This document shows, one piece after another, positions 44,017 through 55,091 of a stretch of DNA of 64,000 bases. The DNA lies in assembly GCF_000002985.6 (NCBI RefSeq), contig NC_003284.9, positions 15,252,001 through 15,316,000 of the forward strand, given 5' to 3'. The number at the start of each line of letters is the position of its first letter. Position 1 is the stretch's first letter. Origin of the DNA: Caenorhabditis elegans (Eukaryota > Nematoda > Chromadorea > Rhabditida > Rhabditidae). The notes under the pieces were generated by a model that worked only from the letters and a program-made list of their open reading frames with translations, searched no databases and had not been told where the DNA came from. The position numbers and the translations under genes were made by a program.

Positions 44017-45470
44017 AGCGTTCTGCACTGTTTTAAGTGATAGTTTTAAGTGTAATGCTATTAGGAACTGCAAGTCTGATCAACGATATTGTATGAAAAG
44101 AAGTATGGCAGGTTGAACACTTTATTCAGAACACCCTATGTTCAAATTTAATACTTGCTACAAAATACTGAGAAAAAATTACAATCAACCAAGAAACCGT
44201 AAAATCTAAAAACCGCCAAATCTATCAGGTTAACTAGTTCAAACGTATGTGAAAAAAATTTGTATAGAAACAAACCGAAACCATTTTACACCTAGTTTCA
44301 AAAACTCATGATCAATGGAAAAAGAATATTCAAATAGGTTCGTCGATCTTTATTCTCAAATATTCTCAAGGCCGACGGGGGTCAGATAAGTAACAATCGA
44401 GTGATGAAAAGGCAACAAAAAGCGTTTAGTATGCATTACTCTCTTTCCTATCTTTATCCACCCCAATTTGAGCTCTATATCTACCCTATAAGTGCACACA
44501 CGTTTAGCGGAACAAGTGAACATACGGACAATAGGCATTGGCATCACGACGGCGCGGCGCCGAAAAAATATATAATATATACGGTGAGTGAGTTTATTAA
44601 TAATTCCACACCGCATAGTGGAAAAACCAAATTCACGTATCATATTCTATTCAACTTGCCGAGATAGATGAAGAAATGCGCAAGTATGTGTGTGTGTGGC
44701 TCCAAACAATTCAGATCATCGCGCATTCTAGATGGCTTGGTGCTGCTGTTGCAGAAGAAAAAATTTTTTGATTCAAGTTGATTCAATGCCAATTCTTCAC
44801 TAGCAGAGACTCATTTTTGGTCTTGCATTCTTCTTTTTTTTTTCGAGATTTTTTTTCTCATTCTTATTCACTTCTCAAAAAAAAAAAGAAAGATAGTGTG
44901 AAGAAAGTAGTAAGAAAAGTCGACTAATGAAAAGTGCCCTCGGAAGGGGAGGAAAAGATAGCCAACTTTTTTTGGAATGTTTTTAGCGCACATCAGGAAA
45001 AAGAGGGGGAGAAACCTGACGCCACCCAAGCCTCCGACCGTCATCCGAAATTCTAAGCAGACGAATGAAAAAAACAAAAACGAAGACGCTAAAGAGGCGA
45101 GGTTAAATCATATTCGAGTAGTAGTGTGTTGGTGTAGGTGAGTGACTTTCAAAATTCGTGCTTATATATCGACCAACTATAAATACTGAATGAAGATGGC
45201 AAAACAGAGAGTTTACTGGTGTAGAAGTGCCTGGCAACGCTCAATTGCAGTAATAATAATAAGCAAGAAAACATGACAATAGTCCCGTTTTTGAAAATTT
45301 GACAAAAACAAGTAGCTCCCGACATCTAACGGGTTCTGTCTCTAGCTTAACTTTTTCATTATCTTATTATAAGTTAACCCGGAAAATGTCGAGCGTTGAA
45401 TATCAACATCACCCTAAAAAACGAGGTAGGTTATGTGTTATCAACTGCACCGTCCACCTCTTTCACAACG
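44017..45470. other. ser-2 upstream intronic/promoter DNA, no gene seen
   Basis: No exon-like unit with matching phase was found. A GC patch (CATCACGACGGCGCGGCGCC) is at about 44540 and a degenerate CCGACA-type motif (CTCCCGACATCTAACGGGTT) at about 45314. Confidence 0.4.
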
Positions 45471-45544
45471 GCCGCCATAGCTCAGTCGGTTAGAGCGTGG
45501 GTCTAATAAGCCCAAGGTCGCAGGTTCGACCCCTGCTGGCGGCA
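45471..45544 (+). tRNA. tRNA-Ile (anticodon AAT)
   Basis: A full cloverleaf folds by eye. The acceptor stem GCCGCCA pairs with TGGCGGC, with discriminator A. The D arm has GCTC/GAGC, the anticodon stem TGGGT/GCCCA holds loop CTAATAA with AAT at positions 34-36, and the T arm GCAGG/CCTGC holds loop TTCGACC. A and B boxes (TAGCTCAGTCGG, GGTTCGACCCC) are intact and a TTTT run follows within 10 bases. No intron. It lies inside the long 5' region of ser-2 on the opposite strand. Confidence 0.95.
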
Positions 45545-46202
45545 AAATGTTTTACAATTTATATAGATCGAGGGATTTTCAGAATAAAAATTTGGGATGA
45601 AAAACCTAAAGGAACACTCGAAGGTATATTCTTGGCTTGTTCAATTTGAAGATATTCAATATCCTGAAAACATACTGCCAACAAATCCAACAAAGACTTC
45701 CGAGTATCAAATGATGAAGACAAAACACAACAAACATGTTCATCTACACTAACTCAAAAATCAGAAAACGAATGCGATCTTGGGAATTCTAAAAAAAATG
45801 CAACAAAATTCCTTGATCTATTGCCATTACGTATTCTGCCGAACAAAAAAAAATCCAACTGCGGAAAAATTATAGAATTGTGTCAAGGGCGAGAAATGGT
45901 TATCTGGAAGAGGAGAAGAAATGCGTAAGAAATCGGCTCATTTTGAAACCGAAAAACCAAAACAAAAGGAAACCTTATGACCCGAAGTGACAAATTGAGT
46001 TAGATACATGAACCCTGGGAGGGTTGCAAACTGGGTTCAGGTTTGAGGCTTGAGGATTGGGTCAAAAATTTGAACTTTTTTTGAACATGAGTAAAACGTT
46101 TCTGCTAAATTTTTGTTAGTATGTTGTTGCTCCAATTAGAATTTTATTCCATGAAAATATTTTTTTAGAATTTGATCGGGAAAATTTCAAAAGATAGCTT
46201 AC
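45545..46202. other. Spacer between tRNA and ser-2 alternative exon, no gene seen
   Basis: AT-rich, presumably intronic for longer ser-2 transcripts. Confidence 0.4.
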
Positions 46203-46223
46203 CTGACTAAAGTCGTCGTTCAT
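46203..46223 (-). CDS. ser-2: Candidate alternative first exon of ser-2 (b)
   Basis: The minus strand reads ATGAACGACGACTTTAGTCAG followed by GTAAGC: seven codons, MNDDFSQ, ending in phase 0. It can splice directly to the common exon starting EMVLRAID at 39945. A consensus donor and the same terminal Gln as the proximal first exon support it. C. elegans ser-2 is known to use several promoters with alternative first exons. Confidence 0.6.
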
Positions 46224-47403
46224 TTTTGCAAATTACTTGAGGCTGCCTTGAGACTCTGACGCACTCGCACAATTTACTGTCGATAGTTGGCCAAATGAGA
46301 GAAAGAAGCGACGGAAGCAGGAAGACGGGGGAGTCCCCCTTTAGTTAGGGCAGTTATCTAACGCTTCCGAAAAGTCTGTGTGAATGGCAAGCCACGCCCA
46401 CGGCTTCTTCTTTTTCTCCTATTTTTCACTGCTTTTCTGTTAAAACAGAACTTGTTTAGCTTTCGTTAAAGCGTAATCAAGAATATATCGTAGGATCTAT
46501 AAGGACGGCGTTGTTGAATGTGTGGACATTTGTTGCCCGAAAAAGCCGCGTCTGTTTTCTGGAGCTGGAGCAATGTGGCTCCTCGTCATTTAGAGATTAA
46601 GAATAGAAATAATGAAAATAATAATAGGACAGGACTCAACACGGGACAGTGGTCCTAAGAGGTGCTTGGGGGGGATTGTCGAGTCCCCTCACACCAAACA
46701 GAATTTCGAGATAGAATAAAAAGAAAAGAGAAAAGAGGCAAATTTTTCTCGTGGCGACAAGAATGAACAAGAATGAAGCGAAGAACTGGACGATGGATAG
46801 AGGAGGAGGAGGAGGATTCAGAAGAATAATCTTTGTCACGAAAATGGCAAAGAGCACCAGTAGGCGGGATTAGAGGGATTCTATAGTTTTTCCGTTGTGC
46901 GGGTCGCTCTCCAGTCAATGGTGAAGTTTTATAGACCAACAATGCACCAGTGCAAACTGATTTGTGCTCAGCTTGCGTGGCTCGAGTATTTGAATTTGTG
47001 TGTGTGTGTGCCGGCCACCAAGACCGTAAACACAACTTTTCACAACCTGAGCCCCCCACTGATTCAAAACGTTTTTTTTTTATGACGGCCGTTTACAACT
47101 CACACCAACGTAGTAAAATTTCACAAAAAAAATAAATTGAAAAAGAAGTGCACCGAAACGAGCAAAAAAAATCCTTTTGATCGAGGGGGAGCATACAAGC
47201 CCACACAATCGACGAAGCCTAGCATCATTGTATTTTAAATTTATGATCTACATTTAAAAATGAAAGAACATTGAACAATAAAACATTTTTGAAATTTCTA
47301 AAGAAAAAACAGAAAAGTGTGTTTTTCGACTAATCCTACTAGGGAGGTTTTTTTTTTAATTTTCAGTGTTGGTTGAATGTTATATAATATTTTCAGAAAG
47401 TGT
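46224..47403. other. Upstream of ser-2 exon b: likely promoter region
   Basis: Minus-strand TATAAAACTTC near 46930 and a (TG)n tract near 47000 are present. No coding exon found. Confidence 0.35.
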
Positions 47404-47859
47404 AAAGGTGGTGAAGTCAATTTTTTATTGCTTTATTAGACTCAAAATTGTCTGAAAACTTTTCAAAAAAAAGTTATGACGGCTCAAAAAAGACCTAAAA
47501 AATTTAAAATTTGACCGTCTTGTGAATGTCGCAGCGGCTGGAAACAGTTTTTTTTGAAATCATGAAATTAAAAATTTAAAAATCTCGCCGTCCATCGACT
47601 TTAAAATACCAAAATGAAGTAGAAAACGCAAGATAATTACATTGTATACTTAAAATTTGACGGTGATTTCAAAAAAAAAATTGTTTCCAGCCGCTGCGAC
47701 ACAAGTGGGCAAATTTCAAATTTTAACTAATTTTAGGCCATTTTTGAGCCGTCATAACTTTTTTTTGAGAAGTTTTCAAGAAGTTTCATTATGAAATTCG
47801 ATGTTTTCAGACAATTTTGAGTCTAATAAAGCAATAAAAAATTTGACTTCATCACCTTT
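47404..47859. mobile_element. 456-bp near-perfect palindrome (MITE/foldback)
   Basis: AAAGGTGGTGAAGTCAATTT to ..TTTGACTTCATCACCTTT. The arms remain complementary through AAAGTTATGACGGCTCAAAA / GAGCCGTCATAACTTT and GTCGCAGCGGCTGGAAAC / GTTTCCAGCCGCTGCGAC near the centre. TA on both flanks is compatible with a 2-bp duplication. Confidence 0.85.
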
Positions 47860-48353
47860 AACTGCGTTTGTAAATGAAATATTTTCTTCTCTTTCGAAAT
47901 TCAAAATCAACGATTTTTTGGCTTAAATCTTATATTTGGAAATTCGGAGTGGATAATAATTGTCTTAGCATTAAATAGGTTAAAACTTCATGAATTAATT
48001 CAAATTGCCTTAGCTTTCAGAAAATCTATCATTCGTCGTATAAATCTCCGGACACCGAACACAAAAATTTTCTAGGAAAGTGCTTGAGAACAAATGAAGA
48101 GTTTTGTTTTCAGAAAAAACAAAACATTAGCAATTAAAAACAATCTATTTATGCGCAAACAAAACGAAAATGTATAAGTGAGTTTATGAAAAATATGAAA
48201 GTTCCGAGGACGGTGAATAGCAAATGATGGTGCACAAAAAGCGTCTTACAGCTGAAAAGAGCAACTGAAGATTTGACATTGAAAGTATCAATAGTATTCA
48301 GGTTTATTGGGGTAATGAAAATAAAAATGATCTTGTTTTGATATTTGTTTCCA

Positions 48354-48532
48354 GCTGCTTCGACATTGACAAGTCGGCCAAATTTCAAATTTTAACTAAT
48401 TTTAGGCCATGTTTTGAGCCGTCATAACTTTTTTTGAGAAGTTTTCAAGAAGTTTCATTATGAAATTCGGTGTTTTCCAACTATTTTGAATCCAATAAAG
48501 CAATAAAAAAATTTGACCACACCACCTTTAAG
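48354..48532. repeat. Right half of the 47404-type palindrome
   Basis: Shares AAATTTCAAATTTTAACTAA, GAGCCGTCATAACTTT and ACCACACCACCTTT with the right arm of the element 500 bp away. The left arm is missing. Confidence 0.8.
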
Positions 48533-49773
48533 AGGTGTCGTGTTGAAATTATTCTAGTGAAGAAAACATAAAAAATTTGGTTTTTTTTAATAGCGGATGG
48601 TCTAAATTTGCCACTACAATATTTTGCTGTGGTGAAACATTTTAAAGCGAGTGTTTTTTGTAAAGTTGATCCAAAAGTGCAGTTCTTTTAAAAAAGTTGT
48701 TTAAAACCAAAAAATACTTTTTTAAGAATGATAACATTCATTTATAATCTTGAAAAACTAAAAAGTAGTGAGCTAAAAAATTAAAATAGAAGTCGGAAAA
48801 ATGATAAAACAGGATTTTTATTTATTTCAAAATTTTCAGATTTTTAACAATTATTGTCTTTTTTGAATCATTTGAGTTTTATAATTACCAAAAGAAAGAT
48901 CTGAATTTTGTTGGAAAATACTTTCGACACGTTCATAAAAAGTGGTTGTGATGCCAGATTCTTTCAAATTTCCGATTGTTGTGCTCAAGTGGTACTACTG
49001 CATTTTTCTTCTTTCTCTTGTTTATTTTTTCAAAGATTAGTCATTGTTTTTTCAAATTATTTCGAGGAATCTCCTTTCGACCCCCCCCCCTTCCCCTCTC
49101 TCTTGCCCAAAATTAGTTTGAACGCAACTTCTCCTTACTTGATGAATAGTTGATTGAGAAAGCTTGAAAAAAAAACCCCCGAACTCGTTGCCTTCTCATC
49201 CCCTTTATCCTTTCAAGAATCGTTTTCCCGATAGATAATTATAGTCGGGGGAAGAGGGCCTAAGTTGATGTACCCTTGCTCAGGAATGTCGTGGAATAGA
49301 TAACGAGCTTGGCTGACAGGCCAACAGAAATAACACTTTTGTCCTACTGCTCGATTGTTACAATTGACAAGGGCTCTTCTAGTTTCATAATTAGAATATT
49401 TGGAAAAGAGGACAGTGACGGAGGAATAAATTGCGTGTGAGCAATATTCACGAGCTAGTATTATTTGGAGCTGTGCAGAAGCACGTTATTGTGGTGTGTG
49501 TTTTGAATTTTAACAAAAATAGGCTAGAATGTTCTAAATATGAAACACCTTATTTGCACATGTACATAATAAGCCTTGAGGTTTAGAATGTAAAAAAATG
49601 TGGTTTTTTTTTAGGTAGACTCATTCTATTTATATTGAATGTGGAACAATGTCATAGGAGTTTAACGTAGAAAAATCATATTTAAATAATTCAAAAAAAA
49701 TTTTTATTTTGAATTTTAGATTGAAATTGAGTTCAATAAAAACTACTGAAGGATTTAACAAGATCAAATCCTT
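48533..49773. other. AT-rich upstream DNA of ser-2, no gene seen
   Basis: Contains a C run at 49081-49090. No exon-like unit. Confidence 0.4.
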
Positions 49774-50209
49774 TGAAGGAGGAGTAGCACTAGTGGGGAA
49801 AGTGTGAAAATCTATTCCTATGATGCCTAAATGCCCGAATATCATAATAAAACTTTTCAAAAAATTTTAGAACATTTTTTTATTTACTGTCAAAAAGTAA
49901 CAATCACTCAGTTTTTGCCACTCATAATTTTGGACGTCGATCAAAAAAAAAACCTTTCCTGCATTTTCTATATTTTAAATTTGCTTCAGTTGGTTGTAAT
50001 AAAACATTGTAGGGGTTGGAACAGGCTACATTGCATTGGATTTCCTCAAAAGCTCATCTTTTTCAAAGTTTTGACAATTTGCCAAAACTTTGACCGGAAA
50101 TTATGAAAAACCTAAAAAATTTTTTGGACTATTTTATTGTGATATTTGGTCGTTTTGGACCATTAAAAGGGTATTTAGACAAATGCCCCACTGGCGCTAC
50201 TCCACCTTC
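49774..50209. repeat. MITE family A, complete copy
   Basis: TGAAGGAGGAGTAGCACTAG to ..CCCACTGGCGCTACTCCACC. Interior AAAACATTGTAGGGG and CAAAACTTTGACCGGAAATT match the family. Confidence 0.8.
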
Positions 50210-50951
50210 AAATTGAAACAAAAATTTGAGATAGAGAAAAAAACATTTGTTTCAAAGCTTTATTGTGATTATTGCAGCACGCTTCTTATTGTCAATACTC
50301 TAACTTTTAGCGATCAGTTATTTTGACGACATGAACTTTTTTGATGTTTTTGAACAAGAACCATATTAGGTGTGAAAAAATTGTTTCTAAAAATACATCA
50401 GTCCCAGTAAAACGCCAAAAAGTCAAATCGAATACCACACAAAGTCTGAGTGATGGGATTTGGTTTTATAGTTAGGTACATTTTCAAAAGTTGACATAAA
50501 TTTAGGATTGAATGAAAATAAGTAAGAAAAACAGACGAAAATATCAATTATGTCGACTCCACCCATTTCTTGGTTTTTTTTCTTCAAATTTCATGTTTAG
50601 TAAATTGTTGTAGGCTTTTATGGTACCATGCAAGCAGCGCAAATGTAAGCATATCAAAACAACAATTTTTATACATAATTTTTTAAAATTTTGTGAAAAA
50701 TAAATATCGGGGTGTGATTCGCTTCGATTGTGAAAATTAAAATTAAAACAGAAAGAATTGAAGGAAAAAAAAACTCTACAAAAATGTTTAAAAAAACTTC
50801 GAAAAATTAATTTTATTTTCAAATACTGCTTGGAGTTTCTGCAAAACTGCACCCAAGTTGCAAAAAATGTTACAAAAGTAAAACATTTCTAGTGAAAGTC
50901 ATAAAATTTTCAAAACAAACGTAAAAATTTTTGACTCCATGTTCAACTTAC

Positions 50952-50963
50952 CAGACTACTCAT
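50952..50963 (-). CDS. ser-2: Candidate alternative first exon of ser-2 (c)
   Basis: Minus strand ATGAGTAGTCTG followed by GTAAGTTG, a near-perfect donor. Codes MSSL in phase 0, compatible with the common EMVLRAID exon. Very short, so chance occurrence is possible. Confidence 0.4.
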
Positions 50964-51427
50964 TATGTGTTGTGATGTCACAAAAATATGCCAAAATGAA
51001 TAATTAGCTATAGTAAATTTAGCCAACAAAAATAATATTATTGTCGTCAGAATGTAGCAGGGGAAAAAAACGTCTACGAAATGAATTGCTACTGGCCGGA
51101 GGACAACGCAAGGCCCTTCCGATTTTTCGCGTCATCAAACCTCAAAAGGAAGGAGCCCGAGGAGACTCTGATTGATAACCTTCTTTTACATTCATTTGCT
51201 TCGCTTTTAGACGTTGTGATTTGTTATGTTGTGCGAAATTGACATGAGTTGGTAGGAAAAAGGTAGAATACAAAAAAAACGGGTTGAGAAATGGATATGA
51301 GAAGTGGAAACCGAATCGAGATGGATCAGAAATCACAAAACACATATGGCTGTAATAAATTCAGAAACACTGAATTCAAGTAACAATTTGAAAAAAATGG
51401 GTTTAAAATAATTTTGAAACGAGATTT

Positions 51428-51689
51428 AAAAAAAAAGGATTAAAGGACGATCCGTTCTTCAAGTGCTATGTACTGCGGATCTGGGATTCAGGTACACTGC
51501 CTGGTGGTGCTCCCACTGAGCTGTAATTTAAGCCACGTCCTAGCCGGGGACTGTGGCCGATAATCTAGTTGGGGATTGCTCCACTTCCTAATAGATGATG
51601 GGTGAGCATAGGGGGTGAGGCGGGACTTGAACTCGTGACCTCCAGATTGCTAGCGGCCAGCGCTACCGGCTGAGCTATCTGCCCCTGAT
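51428..51689 (-). mobile_element. tRNA-derived SINE-like repeat, copy 2
   Basis: Inverted relative to copy 1 at 15275. It contains the reverse complements of the A-box and B-box regions (CCGGCTGAGCTATCTGCCCC, GGGACTTGAACTCGTGACCT), the shared body, and the shared AAGGATTAAAGGACGATCCG end after an A run. Confidence 0.75.
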
Positions 51690-52439
51690 TAAAACTGACT
51701 GATTAAAAGATGTTTTTATGTTTCTTAGTTGCGTCAAAATAAAACTATTTTCTAGAAACATTATTAATTGTGTGAACAAATTATACCTGATTTTTGGAAA
51801 CAGCATTTTGAGAATTTCTGTTTCTGTAATTTCAAATGAAATAATTTTTGTTGTTGCTAAAACAAGAAAGTTACAAAAAAAAATTGAGAAAAAAAATAAC
51901 ACCTAGAAACATATTAGAAGAGCATTGAAATGCTCTTCTAATCATTTTGCCAAAGCTCAGTGGAACCTGTTTTAGATTTTTGGAATTTTTGCACTAAGGA
52001 ACTTGGTTCCTTTTTTGTCGAGTATTAAAATTGAATGGAGCAACTTTTTTCATATAAAACATGATTAAATTTCATATTCTGAACGTCTAGTATTGTTTAC
52101 TGTGGAAAGTTCGTCTGAACTATGAGATATGGGGATTAATGTCTTTGAGAAAGCCACTAGAGACATTTTGATACTAGAGGAATACTTTCTTGTTAATTTA
52201 TTTCAGAAGATGATCAGTGACTTTTTTTCTGATATCAAAGATTCGAAATGTAACATTTCGATAAGTTTTTCATCACCAAAAGTTAGAATCGCCGTCTCCA
52301 AACGATTTTTTCGTATAATTTTGGTTTTTATGTTCGAGTTTCAGTACAGTGGATAAAATGATCAAAATTCATAGCATATCTTTTTCAAACACATTTTTAC
52401 AGTTTTTTAAGAGCTATACACTCAAAATAATAAAACTGC
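51690..52439. other. AT-rich upstream DNA of ser-2, no gene seen
   Basis: A short perfect inverted repeat, TTAGAAGAGCATT / AATGCTCTTCTAA, is at 51914-51940. It could form a hairpin or an intrinsic pause. No gene seen. Confidence 0.4.
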
Positions 52440-52640
52440 TTGGCGTGTACGCCCAAAGAAGCCCCGAATTTTGCTCGTCCACTCACGGGAAAAAGGCAAA
52501 AATCGGGACCCCACCCAATATAAGGCCGCCGACATCTTACGAGTTCCGCGCGCGTGTATTTCGCCTACAGTTGAAGTCGACAGCGTTTCGGAATAACCAT
52601 AATTCGCCAAGTCTCCAAAAAGTCCAGTCCACAAAATTTT
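52440..52640. repeat. GC-rich CCGACA-family element
   Basis: GGCCGCCGACATCTTACGAG then TTCCGCGCGCG, preceded by a segment (CTCACGGGAAAAAGGCAAAA, CGGGACCCC) homologous to the flank of the 26.7 kb copy. Confidence 0.6.
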
Positions 52641-53294
52641 AATTTATTTTAAGAATTTTATATTCTAAATGTGTTTTAATCATTCCGACGTTGTAAATAC
52701 AATCTAGTTTTTGAATTGAAAAGAATTTTGTTATAACATCATTTTTAAAATTCTTCATTCTAGGAAATAATTGAGTTTGGATGCATTTTCTGTGCATTTC
52801 TTCACTATAATTTTGTGTTTTAAACTCTGTTAAACTTCAATAAATATTTTGATCAGCAGTTTGAGTTACACAGTTTTTGCAATATAATTTTACAATTTTG
52901 GAAGACGACAATTTTATTCAAATTTTATGTTCTACTTATGTATGTTCTAGTTATTTGAACTAAACATTTTAAAATTAAAACAATTATTTCAACAAAAAAT
53001 GTTCTCAAAAAGTCTAGCTTTACTAAACTCATGGCAACTGCCTGAACGTTTGACTGAACTTTTTTGTTATTACAAAATCAAAATTTTTTGAACTGATTTT
53101 CTAGAAAATTTAAAATTTTCAATAATTATCAGTACATTTAAACGAAAAACCCTATTTATCAACACATCTGAACTTATATATCATCTCGCTACCGGTTTAT
53201 ATCATTAAACTTTTTATATTCATTTTTTCAATATTCTTACATCCGGCTAGCAGCTAAGCCCAGCACAATCCAACAAAAAAAAACAGTGACTCAC

Positions 53295-53309
53295 CTCTGA
53301 GACTGTCAT
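53295..53309 (-). CDS. ser-2: Candidate alternative first exon of ser-2 (d, distal)
   Basis: Minus strand ATGACAGTCTCAGAG followed by GTGAGTCAC. Codes MTVSE and ends in phase 0, compatible with the common EMVLRAID exon at 39945, 13.3 kb away. The upstream region is pyrimidine-rich and promoter-like. Confidence 0.5.
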
Positions 53310-54589
53310 CTCCGGCTCTCTTGAAGATTCACACACCACTTACAACTGTTTATCTTTTGGATTAACTCTAATTTCGAGGAGGAAAGAAGAAGATCTGAGC
53401 AGATTTTCAAGTATTCCATCGTTCTTCATCCGTCCTTCACTAGTACTCTTTTTGCAAGAAAGAAGATTTCAAATTAAAATTATTATAACAAAGTGAGTTG
53501 TAGGCCGTCGTGTTATTAATTTGTCACATTTCCTTGGCTCTCCACCACTCTTACTTACATTTTTCCCTTATTCTGTGGCTTTTCCGTCTCTTCACTCGTA
53601 TAACTCAAAGGTTTCTAGGAGATATCTAGGAGACTGAAGAAGGTTGAGAAAAACGACGTGAGAAATAAATTTTCTCCCCCCAGCCCCAGCCCCCAGTTCC
53701 TGCTATGGCAACACTGTTGTCCTTCAAAATTTCAAATTTCTGACCCTGGATCAGTGAAGAAGAAAGATTTTGGTGAAAAGGTAAGAAATAGCGATGACCT
53801 TCGTTTTCATTTTCCGGGATGCATCTGTTCTGAATTGCTGCATCCTTTTCGGATTCATCTTTGTTTTGCCTCCCACCACTTCTTCATCCTTTCTCCCCCC
53901 ACATCGGTTATTATCTATATGACCCCTTTTACACAATTTTCCGACAAATTTTCGGGAATGAAATTCAAATTCATAAGTTGTAGTACATAGTTGTACTTCC
54001 ACGAATATTTCTTCCACCATTATTGAATCCTTTTTTTTTCTTTGCATTGATCGTAAAAACCGTGTGAAACAAAACTCAACTGAACAATCACAAGGCCGTT
54101 TTTATTTTTTTTTTCTCCTCGTTTCGTGTTTCAATAGACAGTTCTTTTGCCTCATGTTTTTAGTATATATGTGTGTTGTCTTTTTATTTTCAATTTCTTC
54201 CAGCTATCTGGTTTTTTCAACAACGAGATTGTTTTTTTTTGCTCAACAGGTTTTCTGATATTCTTGCTGGGAAAGTCGATTCGTGTTTTTTTCCGGCTTC
54301 TGACAATTTTTCAACTTAATTATGTAATTATTTCAAAATAGAACAACATTATTTATGATGAAATAAGATATGTTTCTTGTACAGGCTTTTTGTTTATTTG
54401 GATCAAACAATATAGCAAGACCTTTTGAATGTTTAAAAATTCAGAAATCGTCTGAAAATGTAATTTCATAACCTTTTTGTAACAGCTAGTTTCGAATATT
54501 AAAACTTAGTTAAAACTATGTAGTAAGCGCAATTAAATTAAAACTGTGAAAATTGATATTTGGAAAACAATTAGGGAATATGGGAAAAA
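53310..54589. other. Upstream flank of the distal ser-2 exon, no gene seen
   Basis: Part of the shared divergent upstream region between ser-2 and nhr-91. No exons recognised. Confidence 0.4.
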
Positions 54590-54790
54590 CACTATTCCCT
54601 ATTATTATGGCCCCCCATTAATCGACTTTGTCGGCTAATATTTCAGCGGTTTCAGAAGATTTTTGATATCTTCAAAAACCAGAGCATAACGATAGATTTG
54701 AAAAAGATTTTGTCGTTTGAATTTTTAAAATATGATCAAAGACAACCAAGATATAAACGATAAGTCGAGTGAGGGGGGCGATACTAATAG
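54590..54790. repeat. Inverted-repeat element, ~195 bp
   Basis: CCCTATTATTATGGCCCCCC faces GGGGGGCGATACTAATAGGG. The arms extend inward to ATCGACTT / AAGTCGAGT. Confidence 0.65.
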
Positions 54791-54974
54791 GGAATATACG
54801 GTATAATTTAGGATACTAGATCTTTTGAAATTTGTAAAAAAAAACTACAAAAATCAAAGACACATACTTGCTTGATTTTTTTTCACTTTCTGGGAATTTT
54901 TTGAATTTCGTCGGGTTTATCCTGTTTTAAAAAGACGATTTTGATTTAAAAACTCAAATAATCAACTCAAAGCT

Positions 54975-55091
54975 ATGTTGTGGGTGGTGATTATCGTTGG
55001 ATCATTCACATGTTTTGCTGTGTTAGCTTTATATTCTTTAGCAGTTAATTTACTAAACTTTTACTTTATAAGTGACAATTTTGATCACTAG
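54975..55091 (+). CDS. Possible membrane micropeptide, 38 residues
   Basis: ATG at 54975 opens MLWVVIIVGSFTCFAVLALY followed by SLAVNLLNFYFISDNFDH and TAG. The first 28 residues form a plausible transmembrane helix. There is no homologue known to me and no splice site needed. AT-rich DNA yields hydrophobic ORFs by chance, so confidence is low. Confidence 0.2.
   Translation: MLWVVIIVGSFTCFAVLALYSLAVNLLNFYFISDNFDH

Noticed and set aside
43680..44040. Open frames coding 7-residue repeats (IGTDQSF, SAYERLV)
   Set aside because: Products of the 21-bp minisatellite, open on both strands because the unit length is a multiple of three.
46655..47059. 134-codon minus-strand frame upstream of ser-2 exon b
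   Set aside because: Low-complexity (Thr/His and Ser runs). No consensus donor in a useful phase was found at its end.
51661..51687. tRNA gene on the minus strand
   Set aside because: Has A- and B-box-like sequence but no acceptor-stem pairing. It belongs to the SINE-like repeat shared with 15.3 kb.
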